Part shown: positions 1 through 12,474 of the stretch, piece after piece
How positions within the stretch are numbered: position 1 is the stretch's first letter
Layout: every line of letters starts with the position of its first letter
Origin: Ursus arctos
Taxonomy: Eukaryota > Chordata > Mammalia > Carnivora > Ursidae
Direction: 5' to 3'
DNA length: 64,000 nucleotides
NCBI RefSeq assembly: GCF_023065955.2
Contig: NW_026623089.1
Coordinates: 33,758,767 to 33,822,766, forward strand
Program-made: the position numbers and the translations under genes
Notes under the pieces: generated by a model
Seen by the model: only the letters and a program-made list of their open reading frames with translations
Database searches by the model: none
Told to the model about the DNA's origin: nothing

Positions 1-500
1 GGATAAAACGTGTCAGGTGATCATCATAAAAAAATGAAGATAAACATATATAGTTGTGTCCAAAGAAAATTATCCCAAACCTATATCAGACATAACCACT
101 GTAAACATTTTATTAAGTTTCCTTCTGATGTCTCTTTATGAATATGAACATTTATATGAAATTTTGCATTTTGCATAAGTGGGATCACACTGTACATGCT
201 GTTCAGTAACCTGCATTTCCCCCTCCACAATGTAAACATCTTTCTGTAAGAGACCCACATAATTTCAATGACCTTATTTTATTTAATCTGTCCTTTTGAT
301 GGACACGTAAGTTGCTTCCAGCTTTTTCTTCTTATGGATCATGCTTCAGTGAATATCCTTGTGCCTTCATCTTTTTGCTCTTTATCATTACCTCTTAGGG
401 TGAATTTCCAGAAGTGAGGTACATATTTATACAGATAGCAAAGCTGCCCTTAAGAAAGGTCATATACATTTATGTTCCCACCAATAGTATCTGATTTGTA
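1..500 (-). repeat. Old L1 (L1M-type) fragment, antisense
   Basis: The text resembles the reverse complement of an ancient L1 ORF2 3' region: heavily diverged forms of 'gggatcacactgta', 'gatggacacgtaagttgcttcc', 'gtgaatatccttgtgcc' and 'ttcccaccaatagtat' appear in the order expected for that segment. There are many indels and no target-site duplication is visible. Confidence 0.6.
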
Positions 501-867
501 AAGCAGTTTTATTAAGTCTGAAGAAATGACTGTTTTTCAATCTTTGCCAATCTGAGGGTTAAAATAACATCCTCTTCCCCCCCCCCTTTTTTGCATTCTT
601 TTCTCTTTACTGGCCTTTAAATGTATTTTACTTTCTTAGATTGACTTCTCATCTTTCTCTGGACTTCATATTGGAGTAAGGCACAAGAAGAGATCCAGTT
701 CTCTTTTTCCAAGTAGCATGCCAGTCATCTCAGTAGTCATTTATTGACTAATAAATTTTTTCTCATCAATTTGAATCATTAGAAATAAGTGTAAGAAAAA
801 AAAGAAAAGTGTTGATTGGAAGGTTATCACTTCTGTTTCTCAGTGGAGTGCACAAGTTTCTCTGGAA

Positions 868-1225
868 CTACTCTGTCCAGTGTGATAGCTACTAGCCACG
901 TGTAGCTAATGAGCACTTGAAAGGTAACTAATTTGAATTGAGATATGCTGTAAGGGTAAAATAGACACTGGATTTTGAAGACTTAGTTTTAGAAAAAAGT
1001 AAAATATCTCATCAGTAATTTTGTATTCATGTTAGAATGATAATTTTTTGATATATTGGATTAAATAAAATATATTAAAATGAACTTCACCTGTTTCTTT
1101 TTGCCTTTACAATGTAGATATTAGAAAATTTTTGTGTGGGTTTTTTTTTTTTTTTGGTGTTTTTTGTTAGTGAAAATTTTAAGTTACATATGTGACTCAT
1201 CTTTCTATTGGAAAGCACTTCTCTA
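868..1225. mobile_element. Non-autonomous hAT-Charlie-type DNA transposon
   Basis: The element begins with a form of 'ctgtccagtgtgatagctactagccac' and ends 'tttctattggaaagcact'. These two ends are imperfect inverted repeats of the kind seen in a common mammalian MER/Charlie element. The body carries the familiar 'gagcacttgaaa', 'gatatgctgtaagggtaaaatagacactggattt' and 'attaaataaaatatatta' landmarks. The exact subfamily cannot be named without a library search. An interior poly-T run (about 1140-1156) is a local expansion. Confidence 0.65.
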
Positions 1226-1227
1226 GA

Positions 1228-1388
1228 ACAGGAATCCGCAAACTACCTGTTTTTATATGGCCTATAAGCTAAGGATGGTTTTTATATTTTTAAAGGTTGT
1301 AAAAATACACATGCAGGAAGAATATGTAGCAGAGACTATATGTGGCCCTCAAATTCCTTTGCAGAAAGTTCGTTGTCCCCTGCTTTAA
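1228..1388. mobile_element. Internally deleted hAT-type DNA transposon
   Basis: The segment from 'aacaggaatccgcaaactacctg' to 'aaagttcgttgtcccctgc' resembles both ends of the common mammalian element whose termini read 'caggggtcagcaaact' and 'agtttgctgacccctg'. It keeps 'tatatggcctataagctaaggatggtttttatatttttaaa', but the middle is missing. It lies directly beside the previous hAT element. Confidence 0.55.
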
Positions 1389-3817
1389 AATAGTCTTTGG
1401 ATCTCCTCAGTAGCTTCTGAGACACCCAGTGACAAAGGAGGCAGTTTATTTTAGAGGAAGTCTATATATTTGCTAGACCTAGCTAATTCTTAAGTTTGCT
1501 TTTCAATTAAGTCAAATGCTTCCCTGCGATCTTTACCCTACTGATCAATTGTGTCCTATAAAGTAAAATAGAATAAATTAGCATTGTGACATCTGTCTCT
1601 TGGTACTTAGAAGACTACTAGTTTCTCTTTAAGTCTTCTCTTTTCAAAGATAAATATTTTCACTTCTCTCAGTCATAACTTATGTCTAATGGTTTGTGTA
1701 TCACCATTTTTTTGGTCTGCCTCTTCTGTATATATGTCACGTTTACAATATCCTACTTAAATTTGTTGCTTAGAGTTGGAGAGAAAACATTTGTGTTGGT
1801 ATGAGCAGTACAAATGTTAGTTTGTAAAACTAAAAACTCCATGGTTTTTGGTGCCATTCCTATATACCAGCATAATAATATAGAGCTGTAGAACATTATT
1901 ATATCTGGTGCCTTTATTTTGCACCTGAGGTTAAGTGTTGAGATGGGCCAGTGACAGCAAGGCCAAGAGGAGAATCTAGATGTCCCAGTTCTGGTCCACA
2001 GGCTTGGATCCTTGCAGAAGAGATAGCCTTCCCTGTGATTAGGGGTTAGGAAGAGAAATAATTATTATACTGTTGGTTCCTTTTGTGTTTTGGCTTTCAG
2101 CTAAAGTCTGAAGGTTGACCTGTTTTGGGAGGACCTAAAGAGATTCGGGGTTACTCCAAGATTGAAGTAACTTTGAGAATCCATGCCCATTGCTTTGAAT
2201 GTTGGGGACATCTAAGGAGTTCACCCCAACTGTTCTTAATAATGCCCCCCTTGTGCTATTTTTACTTTTCCTTAAATTCCTTAGGTTTTAATTCGGGTCC
2301 ATGCCTTCTTGCTAATGCCCTTCATGCTGAGTGTACCTTTCTTTAGGTTACCTTAGGTTGGCCATTAGGTACAGTTTGTTTGGCTGTCCTTTATGGTTTA
2401 TATGTAAGTAGAAAGGAACCATCCACTATTGAGCCCTTTGGCCTGTTTCTCAGAAAGTATATGCCTAATGAAATACACATTCATTCATCTGGCAGGTTTA
2501 CCTCTACAGATATAGGGTAAGGCTTGTAAAAACCATGACCATTTCAATGGACTATGGAGAGTTTAAAATCCATGTAGAGAAACAGTGACCAGACACTTCA
2601 GTTGTCCCTTCAAGTGCTGTTGGGCCAACACAATGGGAGGTAATGAAGTCTGGGGCTCTCTCCCGCACAAAGACCACTGAGGTATTTGATCAGCCATTTG
2701 AGGTTATGCAAAGTCCTGTGGATCAGTTTGTCTGTAGGCCACAAGCAGGTAATTGCTGCTTGTTCTCCAGAGCAACACTGAGAACATGAAAAGTGGAGGA
2801 AGGCATAGAAGTCAGAATGTGTCCTTATAGTCCTGTGGGGAAAATAAGAAATTAGTCAACTAGTCAAAAGATAAACACAATTACAAACTGTGATAGTTCT
2901 GTAAAGGGTAAGTAGAGAGTGCAGTGACTCTAAAAAGGGGGCATCAATTTAGAGGAGGAATATGGAGAAAGCTTCTCTGAGAAGATGACAGTTAGGCAGA
3001 CCTGAAAATTGAGGAGTTAGCTAGATAGTTAGTGAAGCAGGTTCTGAGTGGAGGAGTACCATATGGGAACGACTGAGTATGAAAGGGTGTTAGTGCCTTT
3101 GAATAAATGAAGTGTGGTTGGAATGTTAGGAGAAAATGATGCAAAAGAATGAGCCTTGAAACAGTAGGATTTATTTTTCTTCCTTAAGTTGATTTCATCC
3201 CCCAGAGAGAGTGGACGTGGAGGCATTTGTGTGGTGTTTTTGTCTTTGGGGTGAAGGAAGAATGGAGTTGGTCTAATAGAAATATCAGTTTAAAATACTT
3301 TCAAATAGCTATTGATAAAATTGAAGCAAAGTCTTGTTTTGTGTTTTCTGCATTTAGTTCTTGATATGAAAAGAAATCCAACTCTAGCCAAGCTATTGAG
3401 GAAAAGTTTTCAAGATTGTGTTTGCATACTTTTTAGTTCTGGAATAGCAGAGTTGAAATTGTGAGGTCTGTAAAGAGAGGTTCTTCCAAGTCTTAGGGCA
3501 TGAACCCAATCCCACACTTATATGGAATAGTGTCAATGTCACTTACGTTTATAATAGCTTGGGTGCAGGTAATTTAAAGATAGTTCTTGAAAGGGGATGG
3601 CGAGAGAACAGAATAAATGCAAACAGAGGGGTTAGGTCCTGATGCAAGTGATTATGCAGCATTGGGAATATCAATCCATCAAATGTTTGTTGCTTGTCAA
3701 TCTGTGAAGGAGTCCATATTTGGCCTTATGGGGGATCTAGAGAAGATACCATTCTTGTTTTTGAGAAGGTTGCAGTTTCCTGGAGGAGACATGGAAACAA
3801 CAGATGTGAAATACTAA

Positions 3818-4062
3818 GTAATGGTAAAGAGCATGGATTCTGGGACTAGACTTGCTAGGCTCCTCCATCTATTGTATGACCTTAAGCTTGCTGTTTAACC
3901 TTTCTGTGCCTTAGTTTCATCATCTGCAAAAGAGGGATCATGATAGTACCTACTTCAGAAGGTCACGATGAGGATTAAAATGAGTACATAAGTTCATGTG
4001 GGGTGATTAAAGCAGTCCCTGCATACAGTAGATATTATGAATGATACTGTTATTTTTATTAA
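3818..4062 (+). repeat. MIR SINE
   Basis: Near-complete ancient tRNA-derived MIR in sense: 'taaagagcatggattctggga', the core 'cttagtttcatcatctgcaaaa', then 'tacctacttcagaaggtcacgatgaggattaaaatgag', ending near 'agtagatattatgaatga'. These follow the MIR consensus order with typical old divergence. Confidence 0.8.
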
Positions 4063-4211
4063 AATACAGATCAACTTATGCTTAATGACAAATGAGCAAA
4101 AAATATTCTACGCAGCCAGAAGAGGAACAGATTGCTGCAGGCTATGCAAGACCTTGATCTTCAAAGCTAGGCAGGAAAAGAATAGGCAGAAATTGCAGGG
4201 GTCTGGAATTA

Positions 4212-4680
4212 TGATAATTAGGATGGCTAACCTTTACTGAGGGCTTGCCATCAGCCAGGCATTGGGTTACTGTTTTCTAAATCATATTTAATCTTCCCAA
4301 CTGCACAAGGTAGATACCCTTAGTATTTCCGTTTTATATAGAAGAAGAAACAGATTTAGAAGAGGGCAGTTTGGGGCGCCTGGGTGGCTCAGTTGTTAAG
4401 CGTCTTGCCTTCAGCTCAGGGCATGATCCTGGAGTCCTGGGATCAAGCCCCACATCAGGCTCCTCTGCTGGGAGCCTGCTTCTTCCTCTCCCATTCCCCC
4501 TGCCTGTGTTCCCTCTCTCGCTGGCTGTCTCTGTCAAATAAATAAATAAAATCTAAAAAAAAAAAAAAAGAAGAAGAAGAGGAGGGCAGTTTGTCCGTGG
4601 TCATGTGTTAAATGCTAGAGCTGGGATTTGAGCCTAAATAGGCTGGCCTCAGAGCCCAAGGCTCTTAAATATTGCATTCT
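4212..4680 (-). repeat. MIR SINE, antisense, split by a younger SINE
   Basis: Reverse-complement MIR landmarks appear in order on both sides of the CAN-SINE at 4373-4579: 'cctttactgagggcttgccatcagccaggcattg' and 'aagaagaaacagattta' before it, then 'gtcatgtgttaaatgctagagctgggatttgagcct' and 'cagagcccaaggctctta' after it. Confidence 0.75.
4373..4579 (+). mobile_element. CAN-SINE (tRNA-Lys SINEC), young arctoid form
   Basis: Full-length sense copy: a GGGGCGCCTGGGTGGCTCAG tRNA-related head, a body with 'gtgttccctctctcgctggctgtctctgtc', and an AAATAAATAAATAAAATCT tail with poly-A. It is flanked by a visible target duplication, 'gagggcagttt' before and after. It sits inside an older antisense MIR. 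Confidence 0.93.
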
Positions 4681-4795
4681 ACTATTCTCATTTAGGAATA
4701 AGGATGGCCCAGAGATAGGCAGCACGCTTAATTCAGGCAAGATTATGTGGTAGCCCGACTGCCAAGCCTAGGGTTTAGGCTGAGTTATCAGTGAT

Positions 4796-5015
4796 CAAGA
4801 ATAAAGGCTCTGGAGCAAGCTGTCTGGGTTGGATTCCTGTTCCACTACTTACCATATCTGTATCCCTGGGCTGGTTATTTTCCTAAATCTCTATTTTTTT
4901 TTTAATCTACAAAATGGAAATAATAATAGTGTCTAATTCTGGTTTGTTATGAGGATTAAATGTATATAGAATTGTTATGAGGAAAATGTATATAGAATAC
5001 TTTCATAGTACCTAG
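4796..5015 (+). repeat. MIR SINE
   Basis: Sense MIR: 'aaaggctctggagcaagctgtctgggttggattcc', 'ccactacttacc', 'aatctacaaaatggaaataataatagtgtcta' and 'atgaggattaaatg' in the expected order. A 20-odd base unit containing 'tgtatatagaat' and 'gttatgagga' is repeated near the end. Confidence 0.8.
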
Positions 5016-5695
5016 ATATCATTGAAGCCTTTTTTTTTTTTAAAGCAAGGGAGAGGTGGTTGAGTTTTTTTGTTTGATTTTGGTGTTTTAGCCAGCATCA
5101 GAAAAACTAGGAATTTTCTGTAATCCAGTTTATAAGCAGTAATAAGGACCGCAAAGACCTAAGATATTAGCGTTGAGATGTTACCAGAACAGTGGCAGTA
5201 AGAGACCAGTGGTTCTGAATGAGAGTAGGTCGTGATAGTGGTAAACTTTGATGGTAGGGTTGTACTTAAATTACTTCCACTGAATGGGAGAGTCGTGATT
5301 TTGCTGAATGTAGGGCAGTTAATTGAGAGAAAACCAGTTTGATGATGTGACAATTTGATTAAAGACATATAGAGTTCGGTGTGTCTTCACATGTGATCTG
5401 AGAGGAAATTACTAATAGGCAATGAGATTGTGGTGAGGTAGTTTGGGAAAAGAGACTGGGGCTAGAGACACACATCTCTTGAGAGTCATCTTTACAGAGA
5501 AGAGGGAGAAGAAAATGATAAATAATAAGTAAATGTTGTTAGGAACTAAAAGAAAATAAAAAACATGTCAGTAGAGATGTGGGTGAGTGAAGGACTGGGA
5601 GTATATTTGTGGCCTCAGAGGCTAAGGAAAGAAGCTTCAAGAAAGTACATCAGCACCATCAGATATTGTAGAGTCACTGAGAAGATCTCCAGGGA

Positions 5696-5836
5696 GGGGC
5701 ATCTGGCTGGCTCAGCCAGTAGAGTGTGTGACTTCATCAACAACAGTGTGTGAGTTCAAGCCCCACGTTTGGTGTGGAGATTACTCAAGAAAAACATTTT
5801 TTTAATTAAAAAATAAGTAAAATGTTAAAAAAAAAA
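5696..5836 (+). mobile_element. Older CAN-SINE (short-body tRNA-Lys type)
   Basis: GGGGCATCTGGCTGGCTCAG head, 'gagtgtgtgacttc', 'gtgtgagttcaagccccacgtttggtgtggagattactc' body and an A-rich tail. This matches the older short-body class of carnivore tRNA-Lys SINE, more diverged than the copies near 7.3 and 17.1 kb. No clean target duplication is seen. Confidence 0.85.
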
Positions 5837-6019
5837 GACTGCTATGGAATAGAAATGAGTGTGGCCCTCTTGTCAACTACATGATCATAGGAATTTCTAT
5901 TGTTATCTTAATTCTAGGTGTTAGTGTTGTAATGAAGTAGGAAAACCAGAACAAAGAAATCTAGTTTGCACTGAACGAGTGTTATAAATAAGAATAATCC
6001 TGCCTCCCCAGCAGAACCA

Positions 6020-6370
6020 ACCATCATCATTTTTTGTTTCTTTCCAGTCTCTATTCATATATATCCTTTTTTGTGGGGGGTGTAATTATAGCAGAAATAC
6101 AGTTTTCTATCCTTCTTCTCTGCCACGTTACTACATAATTTTCATATTTTTCAAGAGTCTGCCAACCTGTTGTTACACTTTAATTACTTGCTTGCTGGTT
6201 ATTTAGGCTATTATAAATAATATTCCTTCCTGTTAATATATACTTGTATGTGGTTTTTTCTTTCATAGGATTCTCTTTAGGATAAATTGGCAGAAGCTTA
6301 ACTAGAGTTAAAAGAAATGAAAATCTTAATGACTCCAGATTTGATGTCACATGGCTTCCCAAAGCAATTT
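6020..6370 (-). repeat. Ancient LINE-like fragment, antisense
   Basis: Diverged forms of 'tttccagtctctattcatatatatc', 'ttatttaggctattataaataat' and 'ttctctttaggataaattggcagaag' resemble the reverse complement of an old mammalian LINE 3' region, like the window start. The family is uncertain. Confidence 0.45.
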
Positions 6371-6589
6371 TCTTTATGAAGTTTATGCTAATTTAGACAT
6401 CTGCAGCACCATTTTTGCTTTGTTCCAAGTTAGATAGATGGTACGTTGCAGTGTAGACTTACCTTTTGCCTGTGGGCTTGGAATGTAATGGACCCCGGCA
6501 GAAGCCAGAAACCACATTGGTATGAATCTTCTACTTGAAGCATTTAAACCTTTCCACTTGGGTCACATCTGTTGAATCTTGGTGTTCTT

Positions 6590-7045
6590 TGACTTCATCT
6601 CCTATCATTCTCTCCTTTACCCATTCTGGCCACACTGACTTCCTTGCTATTCCTGGAGGTCCACTCAGGCCCTTCAGGGCTTTCGTACTTCCTTTTGTCT
6701 GAAACCAACTTTTCCCAGATTTCTGAATGGACTGCTCATCTCTTCCCTTAGGCAGATCTCTACTCAAATGTCACCTTAACAGAGGGATCTTTCCTGATTT
6801 CCTTATCTAAAATAGCAGTCCCTCCATCCTCTTGCTCTTTGTCCCTCTTACCCTCATTTTATTTCTTTTTTAGTCTCATTTTATTTTTCTTCAAAGTGCT
6901 TATCATGACCTGAAAAACTGACATTTCTCTCTGTTTTCTGGATCGGAATGTAAGTTTTATGAGAGTAGGGTGTTTTTATGTTTTGTTCACTCCTCTGTGC
7001 TCAGTACCAGTGGCTGGCCCTCAGATATTTGTTAAATGAATGAAT
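6590..7045 (+). repeat. L2 LINE 3' end
   Basis: L2 landmarks in sense: 'attctggccacactgacttccttgctattcc', 'cagatctctactcaaatgtcaccttaacagagggatctttcctgattt', and the terminal 'gtaagttttatgagagtagggt...ctcagtaccagtggctggccctcagatatttgttaaatgaatgaa'. Divergence is high, as usual for L2. Confidence 0.75.
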
Positions 7046-7254
7046 TTTATCTTTGCAAATGATGAGTTCACTACTTGCTCAGAGAGTAGAAGTCTATCAT
7101 ATTTTAAAGCTGGGAAGTTCCATAAAGATCGGCTCATTTTACCATAATCATTATTTTAAACTGAGATTCGAAGAGGTAAAGTGTCTTTTTCTAAAGAACA
7201 CATAGCTTTTATCAGACCGTCTTGGAACTGGCTGACCAAGAGATTATACTATTT

Positions 7255-7449
7255 TTTTTTAAAGATTTTATTTATTTATTTGACAGAGATAGAGACAGCC
7301 GGTGAGAGAGGGAACACAAACAGGGGGAGTGGGAGAGGAAGAAGCAGGCTCATAGGGGAGGAGCCTGATGTGGGGCTCAATCCCAGATCGCCGGGATCAC
7401 GCCCTGAGCCGAAGGCAGACGCTCAACCACTGTGCCACCCAGGCGCCCC
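7255..7449 (-). mobile_element. CAN-SINE, young arctoid form, antisense
   Basis: Antisense full-length copy from the poly-T/TTTATTTATTTATTTGAC tail to the GGCGCCCC end of the tRNA-like head. The 17-bp target duplication 'aagagattatactattt' flanks it (7238-7254 and 7450-7466). Confidence 0.94.
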
Positions 7450-10384
7450 AAGAGATTATACTATTTTATCTGGTGAATTATAAAAAAAGTCGTTTTTATT
7501 TGTTTGACTGGTGTGTATCATTTGTGGGAAAGGAATATTGGTTTAAACTATAAAATCTGATAAATTATGCTGTTACTTACAAGACTGGATTTTATATAAA
7601 AATTTGCAACTTAAGTTGTGTGACCTGTGGAACGCTTTCACAGCTTTTTAAAAATGAAAGTGGTCCTTGGCTTTTTCCTGAATGCTTCTGTTCTCTCCGT
7701 CACGCTCACATAACGGGGCTATTTCCAAGAGCTGGTTTAGGCTCAGGCTGTGGGTCTGAGCTGTCCTTTAGCTATAGCTATGAGCATGGGATTACATCCC
7801 ATGTAGTGTAACCGTGGGGGTCTGCCTCTTGGGTGATGCCACACCATTTCCGGACATGAGTGCTCTGCTTTGTAATTGAGTTCTTTGAGTACAAGGATCA
7901 GAGGTTCTCTTGTACTACCTCAAATTGGGGATGTGGTTATAAGCGACAAGGAGAGCCCCAAAGTAGGAGCTGTGGTAGAACCAGATATCATGGAGGTATC
8001 TTGCTAGGGGGTGGCAGGCTGCAGGGATTCAAACAGTGGGAGCTATGAATTCTCCATTTTTATATTTCACCATTATCGTGACTCAGCTCTTCTCTGCATG
8101 TGTGCTCGTCTCTGACTGTGCTTCCAGTGGGAAAATTGTTTTCATATTTCTACTTGAATTCCAGAAAGAGGGAATCTGATTGGCCCAGTTCATTTTTTAA
8201 CACCTAGCTGTGACATAGGCCGTCCTAAAGACAGTGGCCTAGAACCCTTGACTGCTTAGTAAAGAAACAGCTTAGTTCTGCTTCCTTGAATGTGGGGCTG
8301 TGAATGTGACTAGTAGGAGGATAAGGCGGGCATGACAAGCTTTTATGATGATAGGTATGTTTATCATAACCTCCCTCCTGGAAGACTAGCCTATGTCCAA
8401 AGTTGCTATCACTAGAGCTACAAAAAAATCTCTGTCCACCCTGAGCCTTCTACCCCTCGTTCTGTACTAAGCAGCTGCTCTTGATACTGCCAATAGTCCC
8501 ACGTCTTGTGGTGGGGCGGGGGCCAGGGAAAAGAACTGGCATCTCCTGGGCAGTCACTACAACTGCAGTACCACTGTTGGCAGAGGCTTCTGGGACAAAG
8601 GTAAGGAGAGCAGCCAGCTGCAGATGTTGGGCAGGAGATTGACCACATGGGTCTGAAACCATGTTCAGAAGTTGGCGATGCAGGCCGCAGAGTGGAGGAG
8701 GCTGCCTCAGCCCACATGGGCAGCCAGTTTCAGTTCCGGCAAGTCCAGGGGCACAGGATTCAGATGCACAGCTGGGTGAACAGGAGTGGTAACAGGCATG
8801 CAGATTTATGCAAGAATAACTCGTGCCTTTCCATCTGGTGATTCCCAGCCACCTCGAGTAAAGTGTGCAGTTGTGAGTGGCTGTTCTGGTGATCATGTAT
8901 TCCTTCTGCGCTGGCCAGGCTGGCTTGACTACTGGTTCTCGGAACCAGGGTCATGCAGTTGTGGGAGGGTATACAATAGCAGCGTAGTTTATGAACCTGG
9001 CTCAAGCCAGGCCACATGGGTTTCAGATTAACTTTGAGGCAGCCTGCAACAGAGATACTGTTTGAAGAACAGGAAAGAAGACTCTAGTTTAAATGGACAA
9101 AAGTAGGTCATTGTGAAGTTGCATAGGCTGGATTCATGGCATCTATTTCTTTTTCCTTCAGTTTATCTAAATCTGGCTTTGGAAAGGAAGGTTTTCAAAC
9201 TTCACATTTTTTTCCCTTGTAGTATAACTTGAATGGAAATAAGTCTGTTGTTTTAGGCCCAGATTCCAAGTTTTTCTGCTCTCTGAGTTACATAAACTGA
9301 TCCAAGTTGGGAAACTAAAGGGTTTTAGCCTGTACTTAACCTTTTGCAGTTTGCAAGCTTTTGAGTAATACTTTGCCCTTTTTTAAAAAGCAGGCCCTGC
9401 CTTATAATACTCATACTCTTTAGTGAATTCTGTATTTTAATTGATCAAAGTTTTCATCCTCCAGAAGGATTTTCTTATAAAAATATGGAAACTGTACTGC
9501 AGGGTGGCAGGAGTGGGCTTTTTGTTTTGTTTTGTCCTTTTTCGACCTATTACTGCTTTTCAAAGCTTAGGACAACCTCAGTTTAAGCTGTTTTATTAAA
9601 CATCTATCTCTTCTGCATTGTACCAAAGGTGAACTGAAAGAGTGAGTCTTTGATTTCCGAGCATTTATGGTTTGAGGGGCGGTATAGAAAGGAGTAGGCA
9701 GAGGAATGTACAGGCGACAAGACGGAGCCTGAGCGGCCGCATACATAACAGACACCCTGTAGTCTGTCATAGCAGTACCTGTCATGCTATGTCCACACAG
9801 AAGTGCTAGGAACGGGGGAGATGCTTGTTTATACTAGTATAGAGAGGTCAGAACCACCCCTGAGGAGAACGTTCTTTGGAAGAGAGTAGCTCTCAGGAAG
9901 TGAAATGGAAGGTGCAAATTTGACAGGCCGAGGCAGGGTGAATGTTTTCGCAGAGGGTGTAGATTGGGACAGGACTTGCTGACAGGAATTGGATGAGCAA
10001 GTGAGACCCGGAGAGGATATGTCAGTTGAAAAGGTTTGGAATGGGAAACTGAGAGTATCTGGTGAACAATTTTGAAAGCTGAGAACAAAGACTTGGGTTG
10101 TCTTTTAAAATAGAATGGAGAGCTTTAATCATGGCTTTAGTCTTGCGCAGGGGAAGTGGTGGCACAGAGAAAACCTGTTGTCAGCAGCATCAGGAACTCA
10201 TCAGAGGAGTATTAAAGTGCAAGAAGGAGGAGAAATTAGATTGTCCAAATTCAAACACTGTGCAAGCAGGTTTGGACCAAAGCTTCATCTGTAGAGAAGT
10301 GTCTGTTAGGTTAAAAGTTGTCTGGTGCTAAATGAGGAGAGTGACAAGCAGTGGGGCAAGAGCTGGGTATTTATGGACTCAGAC

Positions 10385-10548
10385 ATGGGCAGCAGTTACT
10401 AACTGGGTGACACTGAGCAAATTATTTAATCTCTGACCCTCAGTTTACTCATCTGAGTTAATACTACTCATTGGGTTACTAAATGGATTTGGAAACAGGG
10501 CACATTCATACCAACACAGTACTTAGGCTTAATAGATGTTAAGTAATA
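10385..10548 (+). repeat. MIR SINE, partial
   Basis: 'gtgacactgagcaaattatttaatctctgaccctcagtttactcatctg' and 'acttaggcttaatagatgttaagtaatatta' match the core and end of MIR in sense. The 5' part is missing. Confidence 0.7.
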
Positions 10549-11084
10549 TTAGTGTCGTCCCCCCCCCACCCATGAAAATGTAATGCTCAGTAATAGTAAA
10601 ACTGCCCAGCTAGTTTGACCAGTTTCCTCCCACACCCCCAGTCTGGTGTCAGTTTTCATGGTCAGGTGCTTGTTAGAACTGACTGTGACTAGAAATGACA
10701 GACTGGCTGACTTCACAAGGACCTCTTTATGTAGGAAATGTGAGGTTACATAAACAGAGCAGGTTTTAAGCCCAAATGCCCCAGGTCACTGCCCTGGACT
10801 GCAGGACTTTACTAAGAACACGGAAAGTAGATTGCCAATTTTTAGCTCTGAGGTGGTTCTGCCCATCAGACTTGTTTTCTTGTCCATTCCCACTTTCCTC
10901 TGCCCCTGTCTGTCAAGCCAGAAGTCCACAAAGAAACAGTTACTAGTGCAATAAAAACACAAAACAGGCTAGACCAAAATGTTTGAGCCTCAGCCTTACG
11001 TAGGAAATATAGTCAAAGAAATATGTTTAGTTCTGAATCCACAGGAAACGTTCAGGAATCCATGGATTTGGGCAGTATCTGCAG

Positions 11085-11445
11085 AGCCATCTCTATGTCT
11101 TATCTTAGGCTAATTCCTTCGCTTGGAATGTCCTCCATTTTTTTCACCTATGTCATGCCATTGAGCTCTGCTACCACCTACAGAAAGACTTCCCTGATTT
11201 CTCTATCCGTGTCTTCCTCACTGAAAGATCTGTCTTCTTTCTATGAAGTCCAACTTTTACAAACACTTCAAAAAAATACTTCTTGGGATCCTTACTGTGT
11301 TGTTCCTAGATTACAGGTCTTTATGTACTTATTCTTCATGACTTTCTTGAACTAGCTTAAAAATTCCTTAAGAACAAAGTCTTTCTTATGTTGGTATTCC
11401 TCTGCAGTGCCTAGAGCACATAGTAAGTGTTCAGTAAGTTTTGGA
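11085..11445 (+). repeat. L2 LINE 3' end
   Basis: 'cttggaatgtcctcc', 'ctacagaaagacttccctgattt' and the terminal 'cttaagaacaaagtctttc...cagtgcctagagcacatagtaagtgttcagtaag' are L2 3' landmarks in order. Confidence 0.75.
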
Positions 11446-11624
11446 AGTCGCATGTTTTCATCCAAGAGGGAAAATGAATAGGGAATCCAGTTCAGAGACC
11501 TACAGTGTTCTCCAGGCAGCAGGCAGGGAATTGATGAGGTGTTCCAGCTCTTCCTGCCCACTGCCCCTAATCCTATACTCTTAACTAATGAACTCTAGTC
11601 TCTGTTTTCCAAATGAGCCAAACC

Positions 11625-11930
11625 TTTGACCTTCTATGCCTTGGCCTGCACTCTTTTCTGAACTTGGAATGCCCTTACTTCCTGGAAGACTAATTTTCAT
11701 CCAGCTCATATATGGCCTTTGTTCTCTGGCTTTCCCAGAGTTTGGGCACCTCTGCTCCATTAGTATCTCACCTGTGTTCTGTAGGACACACCCCTAACAC
11801 AACACTTTTCATGGTATCCCTTAGTCATTTATTTGTAGGTTGGATTTTTCTAGGACTTGGCTTCTTCATCTTTGTAGCTTCATTGCCTAGCTTCATACCT
11901 TGTCCCTCATAAGTATTTTTGGTTCTATTG
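11625..11930 (+). repeat. L2-like LINE fragment
   Basis: 'ccttctatgccttggcctgcactcttttctgaacttggaatgcccttac' and the following text resemble a second L2 3' region. The terminal part is poorly preserved. It directly follows the L2 at 11.1-11.4 kb in the same orientation. Confidence 0.6.
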
Positions 11931-12474
11931 AATTGAATCTAAAGACAAAGACTCCTGAGGCAAACCAAGTAAGTCTTCTGACCTGAGAGCCAAGGTTAGT
12001 GAGAATGTTTAGAACAGCCTTCTGTGCCAAAATGTGTCTGAATTCAGGCAGCTCTGGCTGGGGGGGGGGGGCGCCCTTCAGGTCTGTCTAGGAAGGTCAG
12101 AGGAAATCAGGGAGCCTGGATTCTGTGCAAGGAGAGATCTCTCTCTGTGATTCCTGACCATGGATTTTTTTCCTTCTGCGGCTGATCTCACTTAATCAGA
12201 AACTGGCTATCCCTTGATCAACTACTGTTTTATGAATGTAGTAGTGGTTTGGGGCACAGCCCTACAAGCCGAAATTGTTTTCCCGTTGTAGTTGATACTT
12301 GAAACATATAAATCACCAAGAGCATTAGTTGATTTTAAGAACTGTTGGGTCTTTAAAAATACCAAACAGCTCTTGAGAGAATGGGAGAATACATTACTCT
12401 CTTCCCCAAAAAGACCTTGTGGTTTTTATTTTTTTTTTCCTCACAAATTTTTATTTTCAGAAATTAAAAACCTA

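Noticed and set aside
12060..12073. Long G run considered as a quadruplex or regulatory element
   Set aside because: It is a single uninterrupted homopolymer next to GCGCC, not four separated G tracts; most likely a simple slippage site.
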